Assembly: GCA_034008185.1 (NCBI GenBank)
Contig: CM067109.1
Span: forward strand, 56,568,801 to 56,632,800
Direction: 5' to 3'
DNA from: Gorsachius magnificus
Taxonomy: Eukaryota; Chordata; Aves; Pelecaniformes; Ardeidae
DNA length: 64,000 bases
Translations under genes and position numbers: made by a program
The notes under the pieces: model-generated
What the model was told of the DNA's origin: nothing
Databases searched by the model: none
Seen by the model: only the letters and a program-made list of their open reading frames with translations
Shown here: piece after piece, positions 37,546 through 51,600 of the stretch
Layout: each line of letters begins with the position of its first letter
Numbering within the stretch: the first letter of the stretch is position 1

Positions 37546-39240
37546 TTTGTCGTTTCCTTCTGGGCCAGCCAGTGAGGTACCGCTTGGTTCTTTTCAGTGT
37601 CTTAACAACACTTAGGATAAATTGGCTTTTTGGCATATGATTATGAAATGCCTTTTTCTGTTTTACCTTACAACATGCTGTCCATTGCTAGACAACCAGA
37701 CAGTTAATCCTGTCTGCCTCTCGGATTATTTCTGTTTGCATTTTGCTGCACTGGAAAATAAGCAAGGATGCTAAAAAAGGTCTGAAATTACTTTCTAAGT
37801 CTTTCTAGCCCCGCTTAATTACATGTATCCTCCATTGTTAACTGTGTGCTTAATCGCTTACCTTTTAAGCTAGTTAGGTATTCATTTTAATTCTTTGCAC
37901 ATTTCAGTTTTTCAGAGCTTAGATTGGTGCTGTTTGATGATGTGGGAAAAGCAACCTAGTTAGTTGCCGTATTAAGTAGTGATTAAAATCTAGCTACTTC
38001 TCTCCCAACCAGATAATAATTACTGATACTGAATTAACATCAGTCTGTAAGAGCAGAATCTACTCTTTGCTTCCATAAATCAGAAGTGGTTATACAAATA
38101 AAGCTTTTGGTTAATCAAGAGGCAAGGAATTCTGCTTAAGAAGTGCTAGGCTTATGGCAGAAAGCAGGAAAAACCCAGCACTATTTCATAACATTGTTTT
38201 GAGCTGAGGCAGCAACCCTGTGGTACAATAGCAGAAGTTACAGCTGGAGTAGTAAGGTGATGTGTTCTGTCCAATTTGAAAGCTTAAAAGGTGATATAAT
38301 AGATTGCACTCCAGGCATTGTAAGGTGAGAACATCTCTCTCAGGCACATGAAAATATCTATTAGAGGTTTATTGCATTGTGAGAACATGGGACTTGCTTT
38401 ACAGCACAGGTTTGGATTTTAGTGTTTCCAAAGTGACAACACAGATCCTTTAGGTAGAGAGCATGTATGTTAGCAAAAGAAAAGAAGCCAAGATACAGGA
38501 AAGTGGAAGGAAGCTGTAAACACTGAACGTGGCTCTCCAACCTGACATCGCAGCCTTACCAGTTTTCACCTAGCCTTACCAGTTTTCACTTAGCCTATAT
38601 TATTAAAATACTGCTTTCATCTAGTTCACTTGTGTGCTCGTGCTCTCTGTCACTCAGGCGCACAGAGAGGAGCACAAGCCTTCCCTCTCTGCAAGTGGGT
38701 TAGCAGACTAGGGAGCCCTCGGGTACAGTTTTCCAGCTGAAACGCCTAAACCTGACCACACTGCGAGGCTGAGGACTATTTCTGAAATCTCACTGAACCA
38801 GCTGGGGGACAGTGTCTGTGTTTGATGTATGTGCATGCATTTACATGCGCCTGTGTGCATGCTGTGGTGCATCTCCCAACGAGTGTAACTGGTGTCAAGC
38901 TCAGGTGATGCACGGGGGTGCAGTGTGTTTTATTTCCCACTCATCTCTAGGGAGGCTTCTTCTAGAAATTGTTGAGACGTGCAAGAAATTCCTGAGGTGA
39001 CAGGGGTGGAGACCTTGCTGAGTGAGGCTGGTCTGGTTGGCATCTTTCATAGGTATTAGAAATACTGTCCTCTTGGGTAAATTTACACCTCTGAAGAAAG
39101 GTTAAGCTAGACTTTCCTTATGCCCCTCTTGTATGCTACAGCTTTTTCTTTTCTGACAAAAACTGTTCTCTTAATGCTCTATTTTCACTTTGATTTGAAG
39201 GAAAAATGTGAAGGCCTCGAGGGCAAGACTTAAGAGGAAT
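37546..39240. other. Intron 1 segment, nothing recognised apart from a 20-bp tandem duplication
   Basis: No gene or transposon identified. A 20-bp unit, AGCCTTACCAGTTTTCACYT, is duplicated head to tail at about 38552-38591. Confidence 0.55.
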
Positions 39241-39623
39241 GGGTGAGGTCACTTGGTTTGTTCAGCTTGGAGAAGAAAAGGCTGAAGGGTGACCTCATCG
39301 CAGTCTACAATGTCCTCAAGGAGGGGGAGGTGCCGACCTCCTCTCTCTGGTGACCAGCAGTAGGACACGAGGGAGTGGAATGAAGCTGTGTCAGGTTCAC
39401 ATTGGACATTAGGAGAATGTTCTCCACAGAGAGTGTGGTTGGTCACTGGAACAGGCTCCTCAGGGAAGTGGTCATGGCACCAAGCCTGGCAGAGTTCAAC
39501 GAGCGTCTGGACATTGCTCTGAATCATATGGTTTAATTCTAGGTAGTCCTGCGAGGGGCAGGGAGTTGGACTCAGTGATCCTTGTGTGTCCCTTCCAACT
39601 TGAGATAGTCTAGGATTCTATGA
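39241..39623 (+). mobile_element. CR1 LINE 3' end
   Basis: The sequence follows the CR1 ORF2 C-terminus and 3' tail on the + strand: GTTCAGCTTGGAGAAG near 39259, the ACCTCATCGCAGTCTACAA block near 39290, CACTGGAACAGGCTCC near 39436, GGCAGGGAGTTGGACTCAG near 39557 and the terminal ATTCTATG at 39615-39622. Only about 380 bp remain. It belongs to a different CR1 subfamily from the copy at 36.6 kb, judging by the GTCCTGCGAGGGGCAGGGAG tail. Substitutions and indels break the frame. Confidence 0.9.
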
Positions 39624-42600
39624 AATGTGAGGAGCTTCTAGTTCTTAATTTGAAACTGAAAGAAACAGGGTAAACAAATTTTTGTAAGGTTTTCTACAAA
39701 ATCTAAAGTAGATCACTTCTTCCAGGAAGCCATAATTTGATATACTCTTAAATGTATTTTCAAGGCTGGGTATTAATAAGTATGTTATTAATAGATAACA
39801 TTCAGAGCATTGCAGGTTCTTGAGAAAGCATTTCAAGTCAACTGTCATTTTTAACAGGAAAGAGAGGCTAAGCTCCATCCCCCAGAGGTCCCAACAGAAT
39901 CCACAGCTGCAGTGGACAGAATAGGTGACTGGATGTCACCAACACTGTACACAGCTATAGCTGAAAGATCATTTTTCTTCCAGTTAAAAAGATTTTAGCC
40001 CTCACAATAGGCTATTCATCCATGACAGTCCAGAGAAGCTAGGAAGCAGCATGCTTTCTAATTCAAATATGCCTTTTTTTTTTTTTTTTTTTGGAAGAGT
40101 AACACATCACTGTGTTCTTTTTAAGGACCACATAGCACATCTCTGAATGTTTGTGGCAATTTGGTGATAGTTTGATAGGTGGTAGACAGAAGGGCATCTT
40201 GTGTACACTGAGAGTTAGAAATCACTGCTATAATAAGAAAAATAACCAAAAGTGTGTAAGACTAGGTAACAGGCAGGGCAAGGGAATTTTCTCGCACTTG
40301 CTGCATCTTTACAGAATACCTGGGTACTTGCAAGCCCAATTCTACTCCCGTGCATTAACACTGAGTACTATTTTGAACGAGATTATCATCTGAAGCTTTT
40401 AAGTTAGGAATAGCTTGCTGGAAATCATGACACTTTAGTTTTATTTGGAATGATTGGTGAGCGAAACAGGTCAAGGCCAGGGAGTGAAAACCACAAAAAC
40501 AAACAACCCCCCTAAAAAAACAAACCAAAAAGAGAAAAGTGGGAAATAGAATGATAATATGAAAGATATTGTTTATTGAAAGCAGAAATGACCTATTTGG
40601 TTCCTGGTTCTGTCAAGAATCTAAATAAACTTGAACACTTGGCTTGAGTCCTGAAATCTTCCTCCTTTCCCTATGCTTACATTCTCTGTCTGCAGTTTTT
40701 TAGTTACTATTGTTAGAGAAAGATTAATTTCAGGGGCCCAGCTTTACATAATTGCAAATGTTTCTGAGGGCATTTAATTAACGTAAATCAACATGCATAT
40801 AGTTTGAAATAGCTCAAACCCACTGGGCTTTAGTAACTAGGTCTTTTTCCTGGCAAGCCCATATAAAAACACCTATATATTTGCTAGTTGTTCTGGGAGG
40901 CCAGAGAGCTGTGTAAATCAAGTGAACCAAATGTCAGCTGGAAATAAGCAGGGTGTTCCCAGTCACAGAGAGATGGATTTTCCCCTCCCTCTCAGGCGCT
41001 CATAGCTTCTGCTACTGAATGGTTTGTGAGAAAAAAGGTTTTTTGGTTTGTTCTGAAGCAGGCCATGCTGAGCCACAGTGTTACTTCTGTTTTTGACAGC
41101 ATGGTCTGCCATCCAGCAGCTAATACTAAAGGGGTCTAGTCTCTATCTCTTAAGACACACCTCTTGTAAGTGCTTCTCTTGAAGTGTCCCTGGAGGAAAG
41201 GATCAACAGGTCTGATTTTAGCTCTTTCTCATCTGATCTTTAATTACAGAGATTAGTGCCAAACCCTTGAATTTGACTTGCTATCAGTGTCGAGAAAGAC
41301 ACAGAACATCAGTGTGATGTGTTCTTTTTAGCTAACGATAGTCCATAAGGTAAATATGCTCAGTAAGTCAGGTGTGATACCTTTTTTGTCCCTGTCCTCA
41401 TGGCCCACATAGCTGCTGTATCAGGAAACCAGTGGAAGGGTGGGAATGGAGCTGAGTGTAATTAGTTCTGCTTCTGCAGCGCTGGTAGTGAGAAGAACTG
41501 GAGCAGATGCGTGAAGTACAATCTTGTAGGTGGGGATGGAGAACGGGATCTTTCTCTGTTTGTGCACAACTTCTATGTGGAGCATTAATTCCTAAGCAGG
41601 TATTCCTCATATTTAAAGTCTTATAAACTTGTATAGAAGCGGTTCTCTTATATTCCAGGTTACTAAATGGAGATATGCAGATACTCTGTCCTACTGAATA
41701 CAGCCAGCATCTCTACGTGAATACATACATGCACACACCAACCCCCGACACGTAAAGTGTCCAAAGTTCATACCTGTGGGCACTTCTGCATCTGTAACTT
41801 AAAAGAGTTTTACCTTTTGATGGTAAAGTAAAACTGTGCTCCATAGAGGTTTCTGTAACCTCATCCCATCACAGACATTTAAATTTAGTTTCTTTTCTTC
41901 ATAGAAATGTGTAAACCCTCAAAAGCATAAAATGTAGGAATATTTTAAAATAGTGAAAGACATTTAGGAGTGAAACGCTAAATCAATACTTTCAGTAATT
42001 TGGAGGTGGGAGCTTGGCTAAATTGTAATTTGTACAGTAAAGTCTGAAGAAGGGGCAAAGTATCTTTACTGAGATCAATAATAAGAAATCGAGTAAGCAG
42101 CACTAGCACAGCTCAGCACTGTGGCAAGACCAAAGGTATTTTGGAGGAAATAGGAGAAACATACTAATACTGTTCCAGAAAGCTGCTAAGCTTCATGCTC
42201 TTTCTGCAACTTTAATTTGAGGTTCAGTTTGAGCTGTAATTGGTATTAATGCCAGATATGTTGTATTTGGAGAATCAGTTGCACTTATGTAATGTTAAAA
42301 AAGGCACTTTTGTATCTGGGAACAGTAATGTTTCGTATTTGGGAACAATACCATACTGCTATGTTTGCTTTGGACAGACTTTCCGAAATGTGTTGCCTTT
42401 TTTCTTTTTTTTTCTTCTTTGCCTTTCAGAATGTTTGTGCTGAGTCTCTGCTAGTTTAATTTTTGGGTACTGACTGTCACGTTATTGATATCACTTAGCT
42501 GTGAAGGATGAAGGAAGTGCTTAGACAAGTGCTGATATTTGTCTTCTTTGTCCTGCTATTTACAAAGTATTCAGACTTCCAAATCTGATTGTAATTTTTT

Positions 42601-45600
42601 TCTGAGGAGTTACATATTAAGAGATTTTGTCATTTAACTATTTTAAACTACATTCTCTGAATGTTGTTTTTTGCTGACGCATTCCTGAAAAAGGAATTCC
42701 ATTCGTGAGGAGCAGTTAGATATAGATTTCATTTAAATGTGTTACAAACTTTCCCCATGTTGTATGTTTTTAAAATGGCATTTTAAGTTGAGTTTCCTCT
42801 TATTGTTAAGCACAGATATCACTTTGTATCACATTAATTTATTTCAGAGACTAAATGTCAGCAGAGTAAAAACTGCAGTTTTTCTTGCTAATGTTAACTT
42901 AAGCATGTTGCACAGCCCAAATGCTTCACAATGTACCCTTCATAAAAAAACAGGTGATTTATGTTATGCTCTTGTTAAACCATGTATGCATGTTGCTATC
43001 TATATGTCTAATATACTGTTTTTAAAGAAAAGAATTAAATACAAATGAAACTTTCTATTTTGATGCTAATTGTGACACTAACTAATGTAACTATTAGCAT
43101 CCTGGTTCCCCAAGTTGATGGAAATCATTACAATATATTTGTAAGACTGGTTTTAAAATCACAAGAATACAATACTTGTGTGACTTCAGCAAGTGGACAT
43201 GGATCTCTTCTGATAGCCATAACAGTCTATTTTTGTAAGTAGACGTCATTCTCAAAATTTGCTTCTCATATATTGCTGTGCCTGTAATAGATGACTCAAA
43301 TCACAAAGCCTCTGCAGGTTGGTCCTTGTATAAATTTAAAGAGCTTGGAAATCTGTTTCAGTAATCATATTGTGGAATATCTCAAATCTCTTTTAAGTCA
43401 GTATGTTATTTTAAGACCTGATGTGCTTTTTTATTCGGGAGTTGGAAGTATAAGTTCGTATTTATACATACAAACTCCATCTAGAGCCAGAGATTAAATC
43501 TTGCAAATATGACTGCAAATAAATATGTTGCCATTATACCTTATCCTCTTTGACTGATCCCAAGAAAAAATATTGTTCTGCTTAGCTGGTAAAACTAAGG
43601 AAAGTATTATGCTGTGTTTATTTTTAACAGACTTTCCTAATTCCATTAATGCTGAACAGATATCCTTTCAACAGCACTACAAGGCCAGCCCATGCTTCCC
43701 GTGTAAGGGAAAGCAAGCTATTCAAGTTATGCATCTTGTTCTTTCAGCGCAAAATGCTTGTATTATATAAAATGCTGTGTAATGGCCCTCTGATCTGCTG
43801 AGATTTATGCAATTAATTAAGCAGAAATAATAAGCTAAAGAAATCTCAGATTGAGAACAGAAAGTGACCTTACACTGCAAAGCCATGAAATCATCACCAG
43901 TTTCTAATGTTACCGCTGTTCCTGTTCTGACAAGTGTTTAACTGGATGCCTGTCAGTATCTCCAAGGGCGATGAATCCCTTTTTTTAACACCTTGAACAT
44001 CTTGCAAATACAGAGGAATTTTAGTTCATGTGTTGTGGTATTCTCATAGCTGGAAACACAGGAATTGTCTTGTTGGCACATACTCAAAGTCCATTGTGAT
44101 GGAGCATGTTGTGTAGCTAGTCACTGAGGTAGGGTTTAATTACAAGCAAATGCTAAATGCCCTACAAGGGTTCTCAGACTTTAACAGTGGAAAAGTGTGG
44201 GTCTAGCTGCTGTCATCAGTCTTGTGCATCAAATCTTAAGTTTGGGGTTTTTTTGGTGTTTGTTATTGTTGCTTGGTTGGGGTTTTCCCCCCTGCCGCCA
44301 GAGATTTAAGGACTTCTCTCTGCAAGAGGTGACCTAGGAGGGATGTTGTGCTCATGGATTCTTTTACCATCAGAATCACCTGAAGCAAGTTTAGAGCTCC
44401 ATGATTTGGTATGAACCAGAGAGGAAGCAGATTGTTCTTTGCTAGCTTATGTATCTTTCCTTACCTTTGGACCCTTTGTTCTTATCTACAGCAGATACAG
44501 GAATCAATGCATGCTGCTTTTCCTAACAGTATGCTCTTCAGGTGAAAACCAAGAGCTTAACTGTTGAGGATAATCAAGCAAGTCCCTATGTGGGGGAGGA
44601 TGCAGTTATTGGTGTTTTCCACAGATTAAAAATACATCATAGTGTGTTAAATATAAAACTAGAAGATATTGTTGATCTGTAAATTGAAAGGTAAAGTTGA
44701 AATATTGATGTAATTTATTTTGTTTGTCATTACCATATTTTTTTTCTAAAAATCTTGTCTTTTGAATTAGCTAAGTCAGCAGATTTGCCAGGGTTGATGA
44801 ATTGCCCATTTTGGTGTTAACAGAGAGGATTTAGCGAAACTATCATTGAAGAGGATGTCTTACTTAATCAGTCATTACTGTCTCTTCGTATGTGAATTTG
44901 TCAATTTATATCTCCTGTTTCCTCCTGCTTAATAAAATTTGAAATAATACATTGTGAAAACCTTAATCAAAATAGATGAAATTGAGCCAAACCTTAAACA
45001 AAAAAAAATCTCTTCTAGGTGCGTTCCTTGTTCTCATATTCTGTTAACGCTTACCAAATTTTTTAACAGAAATGAATGGCATACCATTTTAAAGAAATTG
45101 TTTTATAGCTTTTTAATGTAAACAGTGCTCCAAATTACTTTAAATGATTTTGTCTATTATTTTTCAACACTTTTAAAGTAAAAGTTGAAGATCTTTAATA
45201 CTGTATGCTCTCTGTTTCTATGGTTCTTTTCTATATAACATATCTATCTTTTATGAGACGAGATTGAACTACTGTGCCAGATAAAAGTCTGCCTGTGCAA
45301 TCAATAGGCTATTTACCATTACAGAAGCTCTCAGCTCTGTTCAAGGTAGGGTTTTTTTGGTAGCTACAGTGACAATCTGGCTATAGCTCTATAGGAGAAA
45401 GAGAGATTTATTGTATTGTGGTTCTTGACGGATCTTGGCTGTGCTGGAACATTACTGTGATGACCAGCAGAATTAACATAATTTGTTCCTTTTTTTTCTG
45501 TACCAATTGTCCTACTGCGTTAAATTTAAAACGTTGTTCAGGTACGCATATATTCTATGTCAAGACAAAATAATGTGAAATGGAGCTGTGGTTCAGAGGG

Positions 45601-48600
45601 GCAATAATAATCATCACCATAAATATTGTTTGCAGTATCATCATCTGCATGCCAGTTCAAGGTGTCCTTGGCACTATACAAGAGTACTAACGCAGGACTC
45701 TTACCGCAAATATGTAATCTCTTGGTTCTTACTTTTTTGGGGAATCTTTGTAATTGGCACTGTGGTGCTCTGCGGGACTTTAACTATTGCAGCACTGAAC
45801 ACTGAAGTGCAAGAAGGAATGGGAAATGCAGATTTGAGCATATTCCCTTCTATAGACCTTCCCAGCTTGCCCCAGGCAGAGGAGATAATTGTGATTCCAC
45901 CTCCTGATAACTTTCTGCTTCCTTTGGAGGATATTTTTCAAAGTGATTGTTATTTCTTCAGTTCTTTTACTATTTTTCCATTGTGACTTGTGTTGGACAA
46001 ATACAAGGATTAGATTCAGTGTTTTTCCTGATGCACTATGTTTTTGTAGAAAGACATTTAAGAGAGAAGTCCCTGCTCAAATGTATTTTTTTCCTTAAGA
46101 ATCTTATATCCTTAGCAGTATTATAAATGTTTTCCCTGAAACCCAAACACTCCATTTCAGTTTCCTACCCTTTTCTCATGGAATGTTAAAAGATGAAATT
46201 TTTCAATAAATAAGGACTAGTGTTGCATTTCTTCAAATAGGAATGTATGTGGATTTTTTGTTTTTACAGCAGTGTATTTTACCTGTTCTATCTCATTAGA
46301 AGGAAAACTAACATAAGCACAGCAAAAATTAATGTTTTAGATTGCTACTGTATATTGCCTTTCAGTACACTTTAATTAAAGTGGCATTTGTTTGTCCTAT
46401 AATGTCACCATTCCCTAATCGATGTACTGAGCAAGCACCATGGTGACAAGATAAGTTGCTTTGTTTTGTTCCATATGTCTGTGTTCCAAATTTTCCATAG
46501 TTTTAATTGGTTCCCTGCAGAATAACATTTACAAGCATATGGTATGGAAAATGCTGACTGCATTTGTTATCATATATTTTAGTACATTGGTGGCACTAGA
46601 TCACTAAGCCTTTAAATGTGATTATGAGGTTATTTAATGCAGTCAATAGTGTGCTTGGAACACAGCAAAAGTCTGCAGTGAGCCAAATGGTATCAAGGAA
46701 ATATGTTTGAATGCCTTCCTAATGCTTCAGGGATAGATGGGGAAGTCTGATTCAGAAGAGGTTTTGGGTAATGCTTATGTTGAAATATACTTTGTCACCT
46801 AAGAGCAATTTGGAAAGGTCTGTGGAGGCTGCGGCCATTACAAGAGGAATATGCCTAGGAATATGCAATGCACGAAAAGCAAAATATGTGATACGTCCAA
46901 GATTATTGACTTCTGAAGAAATGCACTGGTGCTAGCTGATGAAATGGAATGCAGGACCAGCCCTTAAGTCTCATGTGTCTGACTTTGAAAACATCAGCAC
47001 TACATTTTTACACTGATTCTGCTCTGTCAGAAGACAGCCAATGCAAAAGAGAACATGACTGACTGAGAAAACCCCAGCCATCTCAGCGTACGTGAAGGTC
47101 TGAGTTCAGCAGTATTGTCATCGGTGCTGGGTTATGCCTTTTTGATTGTGCTGGAGGGGAGGGTGTGTCATGGTGGAGCACAGCTGAATTAGTTTTCTTG
47201 CTGAGACAAATCGACTGAGGTGGTTTCAGACTGCTCCAGGAAGTGCTTGGTGGGTCATTTTATTAATGACCTCTTTGGATTTCATGAGCAGACTGGAAAC
47301 TCAGGCACAGCCCAAATGATCAGAGAGAGAGGATCACTCTATGCATGGAGATTTCTGATGTATGGATTACATCCTTTGTGTATGGATTCAAGAGGTACCA
47401 TGTCCCTTCTGTCCCTGGCCTGAACCCAGACTACCTTGCTGAATAAATTACTTCCAAGTTTCTACTGTTTTCATGTCATCCGTGTAAAAAAGAGTATTAA
47501 GACATTAAAGCAGCACAAGTTCTAAGTTTATTAGTGACAAGACGTACACTGAAAAGCATATGAATTTTAAAGTAACACAAGAATGGGATTGTGCATTTTC
47601 TCTTGCTTGTATGCACTACGTATATGGCTCTGATATTAATATGATGGTGAGGGCAATTCAGGGATCTAAACAGTATAGACATACCGTATGAATAAAAAGG
47701 CAGTGCCTGCTCATAAGGGAGCATCTGTTTCTATTCTCGTAACATCCCAAATCAAAAAATAGATTGTTTTTGTATTGTAAAATCAAGTTCATTCTGAGTG
47801 TTCATTTCTCAGAGCACTGTCATTTCACTAACAAGCACAGTGTTGCAAGATAATTTTTAATCTGTGCTTAGCTTCTTCAGCAAATCAACCCAACAACTAT
47901 ATCTCACAAAGACACTTGAACTTCAACATGTTACAAAAATAGAATTTCATCATGGAAAAAGAAGCTTCCAGTAATAAGAAAGGGCTTTTGGGAAAATTCT
48001 TTTGGGGAATGGTGTTTGCAGCAGGCATAAGGCACAGCAGAGGAATATTTGTTAATTGGTTTCTGATTTTCAATGTGGAAAAAGAAATAGTGACTAAAAT
48101 AATACTAAAGTAGGAAAAAACATACCCAGCATCCTTTCTGAGGCAATTTTACCAGAGAGTAGGTAAAAAGCCAAAGACATTTCAGAATTGTAGTATGAAG
48201 AAAGTTCTGTTGAACAAGAAAGGCAAAATTAAAAGTGACTTTGGCTTCCTGATCATTTCTTCCAGCTGTGGTTTTCTGTCTCAACTGAAGATGTGTAATA
48301 CATTTTAGTATAAGTCACTGAGGGGAAGATGGTGTCTATGATTTTATTGTTAGCAGGGACTACATGTTTGTCTTGTATCACTTAAATATAGTTTGTGATG
48401 AAGAGAGAGAAGTTTACACAGAATATCTGAAACAAAATGAAAATGTGAAAAGGTAGCTATGCATAATGTTTATATTTGAGTGCAATATAGTCACAAATAG
48501 TATCTACAGCATATTGATAAAAATTTAGAAGAAACATTGACATTGCAAGATGATACAATTAAAAAAAAAAAAGGAAAGAACAGAGTAAAACCTGCTTATA

Positions 48601-51600
48601 TATTGTTCATATCAACACAGAAAATTCAGTCTCAATATGTGATCACTGATGGTATTTCTGCTGGGCTGTTGGCTCACTTCAGGGTATGGCCTCCTGTTCA
48701 ACTTGGTGCGTATCACCTAAGGGCTACGCTGACTTAGGAAACATGAAGCTCAACTCCAAGGCTCCTTTACAGAGTGTTCATGTGCCTCCTAACTCTTGGT
48801 AAATTTATTCTCAGTTGCAAAGTTGCTCTCACCATTTTAGAGAAGAAACTAAGCTTCTTAAACACTCTGAGGTCAGATGTTAATTCTGTGACAGAGGCAG
48901 GTAAATGAACTGCATTATTTGAGTTGAATTCCCTTGCCTTCACCAAAAAAAGTCCCTTTTTTTTCTCCAGTACACTTTCTCTTTGCTATCTATAATTCAT
49001 TCAACTCCTGCAGAGTATGATGTAGGGGATTGTTGGTACCAGTCACCTCCTGACTCACCACAGAACTGATAGAATTAGTATGACACGGATGTTCTGCTAC
49101 TAACAGGTAAATGTGCTCCCCACTTTCAACTCATTTGTTTTTAGTATCTCAAGGGACACCTTGTGATCCTGTAGTAAGCCAAACAATTCCTCAAGGAGAT
49201 GAATACTATCAAGTCCTGTAAACTGATAGGCGTCCCAGTCTCACCTTTGCATGCTAAGTGGCAAGTGGGTAAGGAGGGGTACGAGGAGTCGTGTAACTTG
49301 AGCTGAAAATTCAAAGATATGCTGTGACTTGCTTTAGACACTAAAGATAACCTGGAATAGGAATATGACTTGTTCTTTTGCACAGCTGAATTGCAGTATG
49401 CTGTCTTGCAGGTACTCAGTTACTAGGTGAGAGCACTAATCCCGCACAAAGCACATTAATTTGAACAAATGAGTAATGCAGCACAAAAGGGAGAAGGGCT
49501 TTGATTTTTACTTTAGTAACATCTATGATAGAGAATCCTATTGACAAGCTGTTGAAGTACTGCTGATTCAAGCTTAAATAATCGTTCTGTTGGAAACATT
49601 TTCCTTTTTCAGCTGTATAAGAGTATATCCTGTTTTGTCTTGGCAGGAAGAGCAATATGATATCTTTACTGAGCCTAAGGTAATTTAAATAAGTTTTTCC
49701 CCTCCTCACTTAGTTAATCCTGGATCATAAAAACTTAGGTTTTTTTTAATTCCCTAAGACAAAGCATATTTAATATCTGTCTTATGGGAGTTTTATTTTG
49801 ATGTAACAGCAAAATTGGGATCAAAACATGTGATGACAAAGTCATGCTTCCAAAGTGTGGGCATGTATATGTACCCCATGTATGACCCATTTTGAAAACC
49901 AGATACTATTGGGTATACCATATAGTTACACCCCATCATCCTGTAGAAGTGCTGTCTCGAAAGTTGGCCCTAAAGGCAGAAATTTGGAGAAGCAAATGAG
50001 TGTGAACATGTAAAGCTTATAAAACATGGTGGAAAATCAATGGCAAACCGATTGATGGAATAAACCTAATTTTAAAGGGAGCCAACAAGATTTTGATTGA
50101 TGTTTTTAATTCTGTGGTGCTTGTTTTGATATTTAAATGGCACCTCTGCATTATTATTGCTCCAACTATTCTTTTTCAAATGAAAATTGCATGTAGAAAT
50201 CATTTTTATTTTTTGCAACATGAATAAATGTGCGTGGTAAGTTAGAAGGTATTTTAAGAGCAGGCAGAGCAGACTTGCATGCAGTTATATTCTGTAAAAT
50301 TAAAAGTGACAGGAGAGTAGATTTTGTGGTAGGAATCCTTTCTTGAACAGTGTGAAGTTTGTCTGTTTGCAGAATGCCAAATCAGAGCCTGTTGGTAATG
50401 CAGAAATATTGAACTGAATTTTTGCAGCAATAACTGACCGTGCCAATTATTGGTTAGAAGTGACTGGAAAAGAGAGCTCCTGTTGTGTAGAAATTCCAGA
50501 AACAGTCTAGGGATAAGACTTCCTTGCCTGGCTGGCATGCCAGATAGTTAACCTGCCTCATTTCCATTATTCATTTTGAAGGGTCAGCATGCTTCTGCAT
50601 AACAGTATGATTTTGAGAAATGGCATTTTTAAATAAAACTCTCTTTAGTAAGTTCTTGACTCTTAAATACGGCTTTTAAAGTACTAACTTCAGAAGACCA
50701 ATAATGCTTGTTCAACAAGGCTATGTTCAACCTCCTGTGGAAAGTGCAGTCACCATCAGAAAGGGGAGTGCAGGTAAGACCAGGTAAAAGCTGTGTACCA
50801 GTTGGGCCCCAGGTAAGTTCTATATGCATGACAACTGAGGTGTGAAGACCTTTTCCTAGTCTTTGTTATAGACTAGTCATTATCTTTTATCATCAGATCT
50901 TATTCAACACAAATTATCAGGTGATACTTAATGCCTATCCATCCATTTCTGAGAGGGGCATTGAATTTTTATGACCCTTCCACTTCTGTTTATCTTTTTT
51001 TGTAAGGCTGTGTCTCCCATACAAAAGCAGATGGTGTGGATTTAGAAAAATTGCCCTTTTGTTTTATAATATTTTATTCTGCTAGTGGGATTGATGTTTG
51101 CTGTAGAAGCTTTTTTTTTTTTTAGATCCGTAAGTAAAGCAACATTGTACAACAAAGATCCAACAGGTAATGACTCAGATATGACACACTTGAAGTCTTC
51201 TCGTTAAATTATGTTCCTTAGGGAAGAATCCACTATGTAACCATGTATTTTATAACTACTACAGTAAACTACAATATATATCATATGCTGTACATGATAA
51301 ATGTGATACTGCAGCAGCAGAGAAATGTAATAGTTCTTCTTCTGTCGTCAAAAATAAGAGAAAGCAAAGACTTAGCAGGATAAGAGACCATCTTTTTTTT
51401 TTTTCCAGGCCAATATAAAGCTTTCTTGTGAAAAGGCTTATGAAATATTAAACTAACTTGAACTTTGCATAAAATATTAAATTAACTTTGCCTTGGCTTA
51501 AAGCCATTTCTTTGACAACGAAGAAGGATAATCAACTTAAAAGCCCTCAGGCCACAGGAAATATAATACTGCCTGGTACTGTAAGGCAAATGCATGATAC

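Noticed and set aside
37055..37615. A 186-codon plus-strand open frame.
   Set aside because: It is the antisense shadow of the CR1 reverse-transcriptase region on the minus strand.
39249..39527. A 92-codon minus-strand frame.
   Set aside because: It is the antisense of the CR1 3' end that lies on the + strand.
47220..47445. Stretch ending in an AATAAA that might be the end of an LTR or retrocopy.
   Set aside because: No TG...CA termini, no target duplication, no poly(A) tail and no recognisable parent gene.
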